Assembly: GCA_964057225.1 (NCBI GenBank)
Contig: OZ059895.1
Coordinates: 3,472,001-3,536,000, forward strand
DNA from: Auanema rhodensis
Taxonomy: Eukaryota > Nematoda > Chromadorea > Rhabditida > Rhabditidae
Length of the DNA: 64,000 nt
Reading direction: 5' to 3'
The notes beneath the pieces are model-generated. The model saw only the letters and a program-made list of their open reading frames with translations, ran no database searches and was not told the DNA's origin. This document shows positions 50,672 through 63,271 of the stretch, piece by piece. A program made the position numbers and the translations under genes. Within the stretch, counting starts at the first letter, position 1. Every line of letters begins with the position of its first letter.

Positions 50672-53600
50672 TATGGGTGTACAAAAATCAAAGTTCTTAA
50701 TCAAAGTTTAAAAAACAAACTGAATAAAAGTTCGTAAATCTGAATTAAAATCTTCCCAACATAGTGTTCAACATATGATATATTACTATCTTTACAAGAT
50801 AGATACAAAAATATTGGAATGTGATCACATGTTCTGATGCTTTGAAGGGCATGTTTTACTAGCCTTCGTAGGAAAACATCCGTTCAAGCAACAGAACTTG
50901 GAAAGATCCATGTCTGATTAGTCGGTCAGTTCATTAATTAAGGGTAACCTGTGCTGCGTATAATTTATGGATGTACAAAAATCAAAGTTCTTAATCAAAG
51001 TTTAAAAAACAAACTGAATAAAAGTTCGAAAATCTGAATTAAAATCTTTCCAACATAGTGTTCAACATATGATATATTACTATCTTTACAAGAAAGATAC
51101 AAAAAAATTGGAATGTGATCACATGTTCTGATGCTTTGAAGGGCATGTTTTACTAGCCTACGTAGGAAAACATCCATTCAAGCAACAGAACTAGGAAAGA
51201 TCGATGTCTGATTAGTCGGTCAGTTCATTATTTAAGGGTAACCTGTGCTGCGTATAATTTATGGGTGTACAAAAATCAAAGTTTATTACTATCTTTACAA
51301 GATAGATTTCAAAAAAATTGGAATGTGATCACATGTTCTGATGCTTTGAAGGGCATGTTTTACTAGCCTACGTAGGAAAACATCCATTCAAGCAACAGAA
51401 CTAGGAAAGATCCATGTCTGATTAGTCGGTCAGTTCATTATTTAAGGGTAACCTGTGCTGCGTATAATTTATGGGTGTACAAAAATCAAAGTTCTTAATC
51501 AAAGTTTAAAAAACAAACTGAATAAAAGTTCGAAAATCTGAATTAAAATCTTTCCAACATAGTGTTCAACATATGATATATTACTATCTTTACAAGATAG
51601 ATACAAAAATATTGGAATGTGATCACATGTTCTGATGCTTTGAAGGGCATGTTTTACTAGCCTTCGTAGGAAAACATCCGTTCAAGCAACAGAACTTGGA
51701 AAGATCCATGTCTGATTAGTCGGTCAGTTCATTAATTAAGGGTAACCTGTGCTGCGTATAATTTATGGGTGTACAAAAATCAAAGTTCTTAATCAAAGTT
51801 TAAAAAACAAACTGAATAAAAGTTCGAAAATCTGAATTAAAATCTTTCCAACATAGTGTTCAACATATGATATATTACTATCTTTACAAGATAGATACAA
51901 AAAAATTGGAATTTGATCACATGTTCTGATGCTTTGAAGGGCATGTTTTACTAGCCTACGTAGGAAAACATCCATTCAAGCAACAGAACTAGGAAAGATC
52001 CATGTCTGATTAGTCGGTCAGTTCATTATTTAAGGGTAACCTGTGCTGCGTATAATTTATGGGTGTACAAAAATCAAAGTTCTTAATCAAAGTTTAAAAA
52101 ACAAACTGAATAAAAGTTAGAAAATCTGAATTAAAATCTTTCCAACATAGTGTTCAACATATGATATATTACTATCTTTACAAGATAGATACAAAAAAAT
52201 TGGAATGTGATCACATGTTCTGATGCTTTGAAGGGCATGTTTTACTAGCCTACGTAGGAAAACATCCATTCAAGCAACAGAACTAGGAAAGATCCATGTC
52301 TGATTAGTCGGTCAGTTCATTATTTAAGGGTAACCTGTGCTGCGTATAATTTATGGGTGTACAAAAATCAAAGTTTATTACTATCTTTACAAGATAGATT
52401 TCAAAAAAATTGGAATGTGATCACATGTTCTGATGCTTTGAAGGGCATGTTTTACTAGCCTACGTAGGAAAACATCCATTCAAGCAACAGAACTAGGAAA
52501 GATCCATGTCTGATTAGTCGGTCAGTTCATTATTTAAGGGTAACCTGTGCTGCGTATAATTTATGGGTGTACAAAAATCAAAGTTCTTAATCAAAGTTTA
52601 AAAAACAAACTGAATAAAAGTTAGAAAATCTGAATTAAAATCTTTCCAACATAGTGTTCAACATATGATATATTACTATCTTTACAAGATAGATACAAAA
52701 ATATTGGAATGTGATCACATGTTCTGATGCTTTGAAGGGCATGTTTTACTAGCCTTCGTAGGAAAACATCCGTTCAAGCAACAGAACTTGGAAAGATCCA
52801 TGTCTGATTAGTCGGTCAGTTCATTAATTAAGGGTAACCTGTGCTGCGTATAATTTATGGGTGTACAAAAATCAAAGTTTATTACTATCTTTACAAGATA
52901 GATACAAAAAAATTGGAATGTGATCACATGTTCTGATGCTTTGAAGGGCATGTTTTACTAGCCTACGTAGGAAAACATCCATTCAAGCAACAGAACTAGG
53001 AAAGATCCATGTCTGATTAGTCGGTCAGTTCATTAATTAAGGGTAACCTGTGCTGCGTATAATTTATGGGTGTACAAAAATCAAAGTTCTTAATCAAAGT
53101 TTAGAAAACAAATTGAGTGAAAGTTGAAAAAATCTGAATTAAAATCTTTCCAACATAGTGTTCAACATATGATATATTACTATCTTTACAAGATAGATAC
53201 AAAAAAATTGGAATGTGGTCACATGTTCTGATGCTTTGAAGGGCATGTTTTACTAGCCTACGTAGGAAAACATCCGTTCAAGCAACAGAACTTGGAAAGA
53301 TCCATGTCTGATTAGTCGGTCAGTTCATTAATTAAGGGTAACCTGTGCTGCGTATAATTTATGGGTGTACAAAAATCAAAGTTCTTAATCAAAGTTTAAA
53401 AAACAAACTGAATAAAAGTTCGAAAATCTGAATTAAAATCTTTCCAACATAGTGTTCAACATATGATATATTACTATCTTTACAAGATAGATACAAAAAA
53501 ATTGGAATGTGATCACATGTTCTGATGCTTTGAAGGGCATGTTTTACTAGCCTACGTAGGAAAACATCCATTCAAGCAACAGAACTAGGAAAGATCCATG

Positions 53601-55837
53601 TCTGATTAGTCGGTCAGTTCATTATTTAAGGGTAACCTGTGCTACGTATAATTTATGGGTGTACAAAAATCAAAGTTCTTAATCAAAGTTTAAAAAACAA
53701 ACTGAATAAAAGTTAGAAAATCTGAATTAAAATCTTTCCAACATAGTGTTCAACATATGATATATTACTATCTTTACAAGATAGATACAAAAAAATTGGA
53801 ATGTGATCACATGTTCTGATGCTTTGAAGGGCATGTTTTACTAGCCTACGTAGGAAAACATCCATTCAAGCAACAGAACTAGGAAAGATCGATGTCTGAT
53901 TAGTCGGTCAGTTCATTATTTAAGGGTAACCTGTGCTGCGTATAATTTATGGGTGTACAAAAATCAAAGTTTATTACTATCTTTACAAGATAGATTTCAA
54001 AAAAATTGGAATGTGATCACATGTTCTGATGCTTTGAAGGGCATGTTTTACTAGCCTACGTAGGAAAACATCCATTCAAGCAACAGAACTAGGAAAGATC
54101 CATGTCTGATTAGTCGGTCAGTTCATTAATAAAGGGTAACCTGTGCTGCGTATAATTTATGGGTGTACAAAAATCAAAGTTCTTAATCAAAGTTTAAAAA
54201 ACAAACTGAATAAAAGTTCGAAAATCTGAATTAAAATCTTTCCAACATAGTGTTCAACATATGATATATTACTATCTTTACAAGATAGATACAAAAATAT
54301 TGGAATGTGATCACATGTTCTGATGCTTTGAAGGGCATGTTTTACTAGCCTTCGTAGGAAAACATCCGTTCAAGCAACAGAACTTGGAAAGATCCATGTC
54401 TGATTAGTCGGTCAGTTCATTAATTAAGGGTAACCTGTGCTGCGTATAATTTATGGGTGTACAAAAATCAAAGTTCTTAATCAAAGTTTAAAAAACAAAC
54501 TGAATAAAAGTTAGAAAATCTGAATTAAAATCTTTCCAACATAGTGTTCAACATATGATATATTACTATCTTTACAAGATAGATACAAAAATATTGGAAT
54601 GTGATCACATGTTCTGATGCTTTGAAGGGCATGTTTTACTAGCCTTCGTAGGAAAACATCCGTTCAAGCAACAGAACTTGGAAAGATCCATGTCTGATTA
54701 GTCGGTCAGTTCATTAATTAAGGGTAACCTGTGCTGCGTATAATTTATGGGTGTACAAAAATCAAAGTTCTTAATCAAAGTTTAAAAAACAAACTGAATA
54801 AAAGTTCGAGAATCTGAATTAAAATCTTTCCAACATAGTGTTCAACATATGATATATTACTATCTTTACAAGATAGATACAAAAATATTGGAATGTGATC
54901 ACATGTTCTGATGCTTTGAAGGGCATGTTTTACTAGCCTACGTAGGAAAACATCCATTCAAGCAACAGAACTAGGAAAGATCCATGTCTGATTAGTCGGT
55001 CAGTTCATTATTTAAGGGTAACCTGTGCTGCGTATAATTTATGGGTGTACAAAAATCAAAGTTCTTAATCAAAGTTTAAAAAACAAACTGAATAAAAGTT
55101 AGAAAATCTGAATTAAAATCTTTCCAACATAGTGTTCAACATATGATATATTACTATCTTTACAAGATAGATACAAAAATATTGGAATGTGATCACATGT
55201 TCTGATGCTTTGAAGGGCATGTTTTACTAGCCTTCGTAGGAAAACATCCGTTCAAGCAACAGAACTTGGAAAGATCCATGTCTGATTAGTCGGTCAGTTC
55301 ATTAATTAAGGGTAACCTGTGCTGCGTATAATTTATGGGTGTACAAAAATCAAAGTTCTTAATCAAAGTTTAAAAAACAAACTGAATAAAAGTTCGAGAA
55401 TCTGAATTAAAATCTTTCCAACATAGTGTTCAACATATGATATATTACTATCTTTACAAGAAAGATACAAAAAAATTGGAATGTGATCACATGTTCTGAT
55501 GCTTTGAAGGGCATGTTTTACTAGCCTACGTAGGAAAACATCCATTCAAGCAACAGAACTAGGAAAGATCGATGTCTGATTAGTCGGTCAGTTCATTATT
55601 TAAGGGTAACCTGTGCTGCGTATAATTTATGGGTGTACAAAAATCAAAGTTTATTACTATCTTTACAAGATAGATTTCAAAAAAATTGGAATGTGATCAC
55701 ATGTTCTGATGCTTTGAAGGGCATGTTTTACTAGCCTACGTAGGAAAACATCCATTCAAGCAACAGAACTAGGAAAGATCCATGTCTGATTAGTCGGTCA
55801 GTTCATTATTTAAGGGTAACCTGTGCTGCGTATAATT
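50672..55837 (+). repeat. 5166-bp 19-mer HOR, copy 1
   Basis: Order: Tw C S2 Cw Cq A S2 Aw S1 B C A S2 Cw Aw R Aw R S2. Starts: 50672, 50966, 51260, 51470, 51764, 52058, 52352, 52562, 52856, 53065, 53360, 53654, 53948, 54158, 54452, 54746, 55040, 55334, 55628. Rare markers are GGATGTAC in the first L-C, TGCTACG at the end of the second, and TTAATAAAGG in the third S2. Confidence 0.93.
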
Positions 55838-58800
55838 TATGGGTGTACAAAAATCAAAGTTCTTAATCAAAGTTTAAAAAACAAACTGAATAAAAGTTCG
55901 TAAATCTGAATTAAAATCTTCCCAACATAGTGTTCAACATATGATATATTACTATCTTTACAAGATAGATACAAAAATATTGGAATGTGATCACATGTTC
56001 TGATGCTTTGAAGGGCATGTTTTACTAGCCTTCGTAGGAAAACATCCGTTCAAGCAACAGAACTTGGAAAGATCCATGTCTGATTAGTCGGTCAGTTCAT
56101 TAATTAAGGGTAACCTGTGCTGCGTATAATTTATGGATGTACAAAAATCAAAGTTCTTAATCAAAGTTTAAAAAACAAACTGAATAAAAGTTCGAAAATC
56201 TGAATTAAAATCTTTCCAACATAGTGTTCAACATATGATATATTACTATCTTTACAAGAAAGATACAAAAAAATTGGAATGTGATCACATGTTCTGATGC
56301 TTTGAAGGGCATGTTTTACTAGCCTACGTAGGAAAACATCCATTCAAGCAACAGAACTAGGAAAGATCGATGTCTGATTAGTCGGTCAGTTCATTATTTA
56401 AGGGTAACCTGTGCTGCGTATAATTTATGGGTGTACAAAAATCAAAGTTTATTACTATCTTTACAAGATAGATTTCAAAAAAATTGGAATGTGATCACAT
56501 GTTCTGATGCTTTGAAGGGCATGTTTTACTAGCCTACGTAGGAAAACATCCATTCAAGCAACAGAACTAGGAAAGATCCATGTCTGATTAGTCGGTCAGT
56601 TCATTATTTAAGGGTAACCTGTGCTGCGTATAATTTATGGGTGTACAAAAATCAAAGTTCTTAATCAAAGTTTAAAAAACAAACTGAATAAAAGTTCGAA
56701 AATCTGAATTAAAATCTTTCCAACATAGTGTTCAACATATGATATATTACTATCTTTACAAGATAGATACAAAAATATTGGAATGTGATCACATGTTCTG
56801 ATGCTTTGAAGGGCATGTTTTACTAGCCTTCGTAGGAAAACATCCGTTCAAGCAACAGAACTTGGAAAGATCCATGTCTGATTAGTCGGTCAGTTCATTA
56901 ATTAAGGGTAACCTGTGCTGCGTATAATTTATGGGTGTACAAAAATCAAAGTTCTTAATCAAAGTTTAAAAAACAAACTGAATAAAAGTTCGAAAATCTG
57001 AATTAAAATCTTTCCAACATAGTGTTCAACATATGATATATTACTATCTTTACAAGATAGATACAAAAAAATTGGAATTTGATCACATGTTCTGATGCTT
57101 TGAAGGGCATGTTTTACTAGCCTACGTAGGAAAACATCCATTCAAGCAACAGAACTAGGAAAGATCCATGTCTGATTAGTCGGTCAGTTCATTATTTAAG
57201 GGTAACCTGTGCTGCGTATAATTTATGGGTGTACAAAAATCAAAGTTCTTAATCAAAGTTTAAAAAACAAACTGAATAAAAGTTAGAAAATCTGAATTAA
57301 AATCTTTCCAACATAGTGTTCAACATATGATATATTACTATCTTTACAAGATAGATACAAAAAAATTGGAATGTGATCACATGTTCTGATGCTTTGAAGG
57401 GCATGTTTTACTAGCCTACGTAGGAAAACATCCATTCAAGCAACAGAACTAGGAAAGATCCATGTCTGATTAGTCGGTCAGTTCATTATTTAAGGGTAAC
57501 CTGTGCTGCGTATAATTTATGGGTGTACAAAAATCAAAGTTTATTACTATCTTTACAAGATAGATTTCAAAAAAATTGGAATGTGATCACATGTTCTGAT
57601 GCTTTGAAGGGCATGTTTTACTAGCCTACGTAGGAAAACATCCATTCAAGCAACAGAACTAGGAAAGATCCATGTCTGATTAGTCGGTCAGTTCATTATT
57701 TAAGGGTAACCTGTGCTGCGTATAATTTATGGGTGTACAAAAATCAAAGTTCTTAATCAAAGTTTAAAAAACAAACTGAATAAAAGTTAGAAAATCTGAA
57801 TTAAAATCTTTCCAACATAGTGTTCAACATATGATATATTACTATCTTTACAAGATAGATACAAAAATATTGGAATGTGATCACATGTTCTGATGCTTTG
57901 AAGGGCATGTTTTACTAGCCTTCGTAGGAAAACATCCGTTCAAGCAACAGAACTTGGAAAGATCCATGTCTGATTAGTCGGTCAGTTCATTAATTAAGGG
58001 TAACCTGTGCTGCGTATAATTTATGGGTGTACAAAAATCAAAGTTTATTACTATCTTTACAAGATAGATACAAAAAAATTGGAATGTGATCACATGTTCT
58101 GATGCTTTGAAGGGCATGTTTTACTAGCCTACGTAGGAAAACATCCATTCAAGCAACAGAACTAGGAAAGATCCATGTCTGATTAGTCGGTCAGTTCATT
58201 AATTAAGGGTAACCTGTGCTGCGTATAATTTATGGGTGTACAAAAATCAAAGTTCTTAATCAAAGTTTAGAAAACAAATTGAGTGAAAGTTGAAAAAATC
58301 TGAATTAAAATCTTTCCAACATAGTGTTCAACATATGATATATTACTATCTTTACAAGATAGATACAAAAAAATTGGAATGTGGTCACATGTTCTGATGC
58401 TTTGAAGGGCATGTTTTACTAGCCTACGTAGGAAAACATCCGTTCAAGCAACAGAACTTGGAAAGATCCATGTCTGATTAGTCGGTCAGTTCATTAATTA
58501 AGGGTAACCTGTGCTGCGTATAATTTATGGGTGTACAAAAATCAAAGTTCTTAATCAAAGTTTAAAAAACAAACTGAATAAAAGTTCGAAAATCTGAATT
58601 AAAATCTTTCCAACATAGTGTTCAACATATGATATATTACTATCTTTACAAGATAGATACAAAAAAATTGGAATGTGATCACATGTTCTGATGCTTTGAA
58701 GGGCATGTTTTACTAGCCTACGTAGGAAAACATCCATTCAAGCAACAGAACTAGGAAAGATCCATGTCTGATTAGTCGGTCAGTTCATTATTTAAGGGTA

Positions 58801-61003
58801 ACCTGTGCTACGTATAATTTATGGGTGTACAAAAATCAAAGTTCTTAATCAAAGTTTAAAAAACAAACTGAATAAAAGTTAGAAAATCTGAATTAAAATC
58901 TTTCCAACATAGTGTTCAACATATGATATATTACTATCTTTACAAGATAGATACAAAAAAATTGGAATGTGATCACATGTTCTGATGCTTTGAAGGGCAT
59001 GTTTTACTAGCCTACGTAGGAAAACATCCATTCAAGCAACAGAACTAGGAAAGATCGATGTCTGATTAGTCGGTCAGTTCATTATTTAAGGGTAACCTGT
59101 GCTGCGTATAATTTATGGGTGTACAAAAATCAAAGTTTATTACTATCTTTACAAGATAGATTTCAAAAAAATTGGAATGTGATCACATGTTCTGATGCTT
59201 TGAAGGGCATGTTTTACTAGCCTACGTAGGAAAACATCCATTCAAGCAACAGAACTAGGAAAGATCCATGTCTGATTAGTCGGTCAGTTCATTAATAAAG
59301 GGTAACCTGTGCTGCGTATAATTTATGGGTGTACAAAAATCAAAGTTCTTAATCAAAGTTTAAAAAACAAACTGAATAAAAGTTCGAAAATCTGAATTAA
59401 AATCTTTCCAACATAGTGTTCAACATATGATATATTACTATCTTTACAAGATAGATACAAAAATATTGGAATGTGATCACATGTTCTGATGCTTTGAAGG
59501 GCATGTTTTACTAGCCTTCGTAGGAAAACATCCGTTCAAGCAACAGAACTTGGAAAGATCCATGTCTGATTAGTCGGTCAGTTCATTAATTAAGGGTAAC
59601 CTGTGCTGCGTATAATTTATGGGTGTACAAAAATCAAAGTTCTTAATCAAAGTTTAAAAAACAAACTGAATAAAAGTTAGAAAATCTGAATTAAAATCTT
59701 TCCAACATAGTGTTCAACATATGATATATTACTATCTTTACAAGATAGATACAAAAATATTGGAATGTGATCACATGTTCTGATGCTTTGAAGGGCATGT
59801 TTTACTAGCCTTCGTAGGAAAACATCCGTTCAAGCAACAGAACTTGGAAAGATCCATGTCTGATTAGTCGGTCAGTTCATTAATTAAGGGTAACCTGTGC
59901 TGCGTATAATTTATGGGTGTACAAAAATCAAAGTTCTTAATCAAAGTTTAAAAAACAAACTGAATAAAAGTTCGAGAATCTGAATTAAAATCTTTCCAAC
60001 ATAGTGTTCAACATATGATATATTACTATCTTTACAAGATAGATACAAAAATATTGGAATGTGATCACATGTTCTGATGCTTTGAAGGGCATGTTTTACT
60101 AGCCTACGTAGGAAAACATCCATTCAAGCAACAGAACTAGGAAAGATCCATGTCTGATTAGTCGGTCAGTTCATTATTTAAGGGTAACCTGTGCTGCGTA
60201 TAATTTATGGGTGTACAAAAATCAAAGTTCTTAATCAAAGTTTAAAAAACAAACTGAATAAAAGTTAGAAAATCTGAATTAAAATCTTTCCAACATAGTG
60301 TTCAACATATGATATATTACTATCTTTACAAGATAGATACAAAAATATTGGAATGTGATCACATGTTCTGATGCTTTGAAGGGCATGTTTTACTAGCCTT
60401 CGTAGGAAAACATCCGTTCAAGCAACAGAACTTGGAAAGATCCATGTCTGATTAGTCGGTCAGTTCATTAATTAAGGGTAACCTGTGCTGCGTATAATTT
60501 ATGGGTGTACAAAAATCAAAGTTCTTAATCAAAGTTTAAAAAACAAACTGAATAAAAGTTCGAGAATCTGAATTAAAATCTTTCCAACATAGTGTTCAAC
60601 ATATGATATATTACTATCTTTACAAGAAAGATACAAAAAAATTGGAATGTGATCACATGTTCTGATGCTTTGAAGGGCATGTTTTACTAGCCTACGTAGG
60701 AAAACATCCATTCAAGCAACAGAACTAGGAAAGATCGATGTCTGATTAGTCGGTCAGTTCATTATTTAAGGGTAACCTGTGCTGCGTATAATTTATGGGT
60801 GTACAAAAATCAAAGTTTATTACTATCTTTACAAGATAGATTTCAAAAAAATTGGAATGTGATCACATGTTCTGATGCTTTGAAGGGCATGTTTTACTAG
60901 CCTACGTAGGAAAACATCCATTCAAGCAACAGAACTAGGAAAGATCCATGTCTGATTAGTCGGTCAGTTCATTATTTAAGGGTAACCTGTGCTGCGTATA
61001 ATT
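55838..61003 (+). repeat. 5166-bp 19-mer HOR, copy 2
   Basis: Starts: 55838, 56132, 56426, 56636, 56930, 57224, 57518, 57728, 58022, 58231, 58526, 58820, 59114, 59324, 59618, 59912, 60206, 60500, 60794. Every monomer boundary is offset by exactly 5166 from copy 1, and all rare markers recur. I noticed no difference between the copies by eye. This is the longest and apparently youngest duplication in the window. Confidence 0.93.
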
Positions 61004-61800
61004 TATGGGTGTACAAAAATCAAAGTTCTTAATCAAAGTTTAAAAAACAAACTGAATAAAAGTTAGAAAATCTGAATTAAAATCTTTCCAACATAGTGTT
61101 CAACATATGATATATTACTATCTTTACAAGATAGATACAAAAATATTGGAATGTGATCACATGTTCTGATGCTTTGAAGGGCATGTTTTACTAGCCTACG
61201 TAGGAAAACATCCGTTCAAGCAACAGAACTTGGAAAGATCCATGTCTGATTAGTCGGTCAGTTCATTATTTAAGGGTAACCTGTGCTGCGTATAATTTAT
61301 GGGTGTACAAAAATCAAAGTTCTTAATCAAAGTTTAAAAAACAAACTGAATAAAAATTAAAAAATCTGAATGAAAATCTTTCCAACATAGTGTTCAACAT
61401 ATGATATATTACTATCTTTACAAGATAGATACAAAAAAATTGGAATTTGATCACATGTTCTGATGCTTTGAAGGGCATGTTTTACTAGCCTACGTAGGAA
61501 AACATCCATTCAAGCAACAGAACTAGGAAAGATCCATGTCTGATTAGTCGGTCAGTTCATTATTTAAGGGTAACCTGTGCTGCGTATAATTTATGGGTGT
61601 ACAAAAATCAAAGTTTATTACTATCTTTACAAGATAGATACAAAAAAATTGGAATGTGATCACATGTTCTGATGCTTTGAAGGGCATGTTTTACTAGCCT
61701 ACGTAGGAAAACATCCGTTCAAGCAACAGAACTTGGGAAGATCCATGTCTGATTAGACGGTCAGTTCATTATTTAAGGGTAACCTGTGCTGCGTATATTT
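61004..61800 (+). repeat. A K S1* (797 bp), leading into the returning L-G
   Basis: Starts: 61004, 61298, 61592. A and K match the end of the 1594-bp 6-mer, but L-A ends GGGTAACCTG rather than GGGTTACCTG. The S1 at 61592 has the tail of L-A* (CTTGGGAAG, TTAGACGG, TATATTTTA), otherwise seen only just before L-G. It is therefore an S1/L-A* recombinant. Confidence 0.88.
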
Positions 61801-63271
61801 TATGGGTGTACAAACAACAAGGTTCTTAATCAAAGTTTAGAAAACAAACTGAGTGAAAGTTGAAAAAATCTGAATTAAAATCTTTCCAACATAGTGTTCA
61901 ACATATGATATATTACTATCTTTACAAGATAGATACAAAAAAATTGGAATGTGATCACATGTTCTGATGCTTTGAAGGGCATGTTTTACTAGCCTACGTA
62001 GGAAAACATCCGTTCAAGCAACAGAACTTGGAAAGATCCATGTCTGATTAGTCGGTCAGTTCATTATTTAAGGGTAACCTGTGCTGCGTATAATTTATGG
62101 GTGTACAAAAATCAAAGTTCTTAATCAAAGTTTAAAAAACAAACTGAATAAAAATTAAAAAATCTGAATGAAAATCTTTCCAACATAGTGTTCAACATAT
62201 GATATATTACTATCTTTACAAGATAGATACAAAAAAATCGGAATGTGATCACATGTTCTGATGCTTTGAAGGGCATGTTTTACTAGCCTACGTAGGAAAA
62301 CATCCATTCAAGCAACAGAACTAGGAAAGATCCATGTCTGATTAGTCGGTCAGTTCATTATTTAAGGGTAACCTCTGCTGCGTATAATTTATGGGTGTAC
62401 AAAAATCAAAGTTCTTAATCAAAGTTTAAAAAACAAACTGAATAAAAGTTAGAAAATCTGAATTAAAATCTTTCCAACATAGTGTTCAACATATGATATA
62501 TTACTATTTTTACAAGATAGATACAAAAAAATTGGAATGTGATCACATGTTCTGATGCTTTGAAGGGCATGTTTTACTAGCCTTCGTAGGAAAACATCCG
62601 TTCAAGCAACAGAACTTGGAAAGATCCATGTCTGATTAGTCGGTCAGTTCATTAATTAAGGGTAACCTGTGCTGCGTATAATTTATGGGTGTACAAAAAT
62701 CAAAGTTCTTAATCAAAGTTTAAAAAACAAACTGAATAAAAGTTCGAGAATCTGAATTAAAATCTTTCCAACATAGTGTTCAACATATGATATATTACTA
62801 TCTTTACAAGAAAGATACAAAAAAATTGGAATGTGATCACATGTTCTGATGCTTTGAAGGGCATGTTTTACTAGCCTACGTAGGAAAACATCCATTCAAG
62901 CAACAGAACTAGGAAAGATCGATGTCTGATTAGTCGGTCAGTTCATTATTTAAGGGTAACCTGTGCTGCGTATAATTTATGGGTGTACAAAAATCAAAGT
63001 TCTTAATCAAAGTTTAAAAAACAAACTGAATAAAAGTTCGAGAATCTGAATTAAAATCTTTCCAACATAGTGTTCAACATATGATATATTACTATCTTTA
63101 CAAGAAAGATACAAAAAAATTGGAATGTGATCACATGTTCTGATGCTTTGAAGGGCATGTTTTACTAGCCTACGTAGGAAAACATCCATTCAAGCAACAG
63201 AACTAGGAAAGATCGATGTCTGATTAGTCGGTCAGTTCATTATTTAAGGGTAACCTGTGCTGCGTATAATT
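61801..63271 (+). repeat. G K A R R (1471 bp), isolated L-G
   Basis: Starts: 61801, 62096, 62390, 62684, 62978. The L-G is the only one after 18731. It has GGAATGTGATC, where most L-G have GAAATGTGATC. L-K has a private AATCGGAATG and ends CCTCTGCTG. L-A has ACTATTTTTAC. The two L-R (AAGAAAG, GATCGATG) are a local tandem duplication. Confidence 0.88.
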
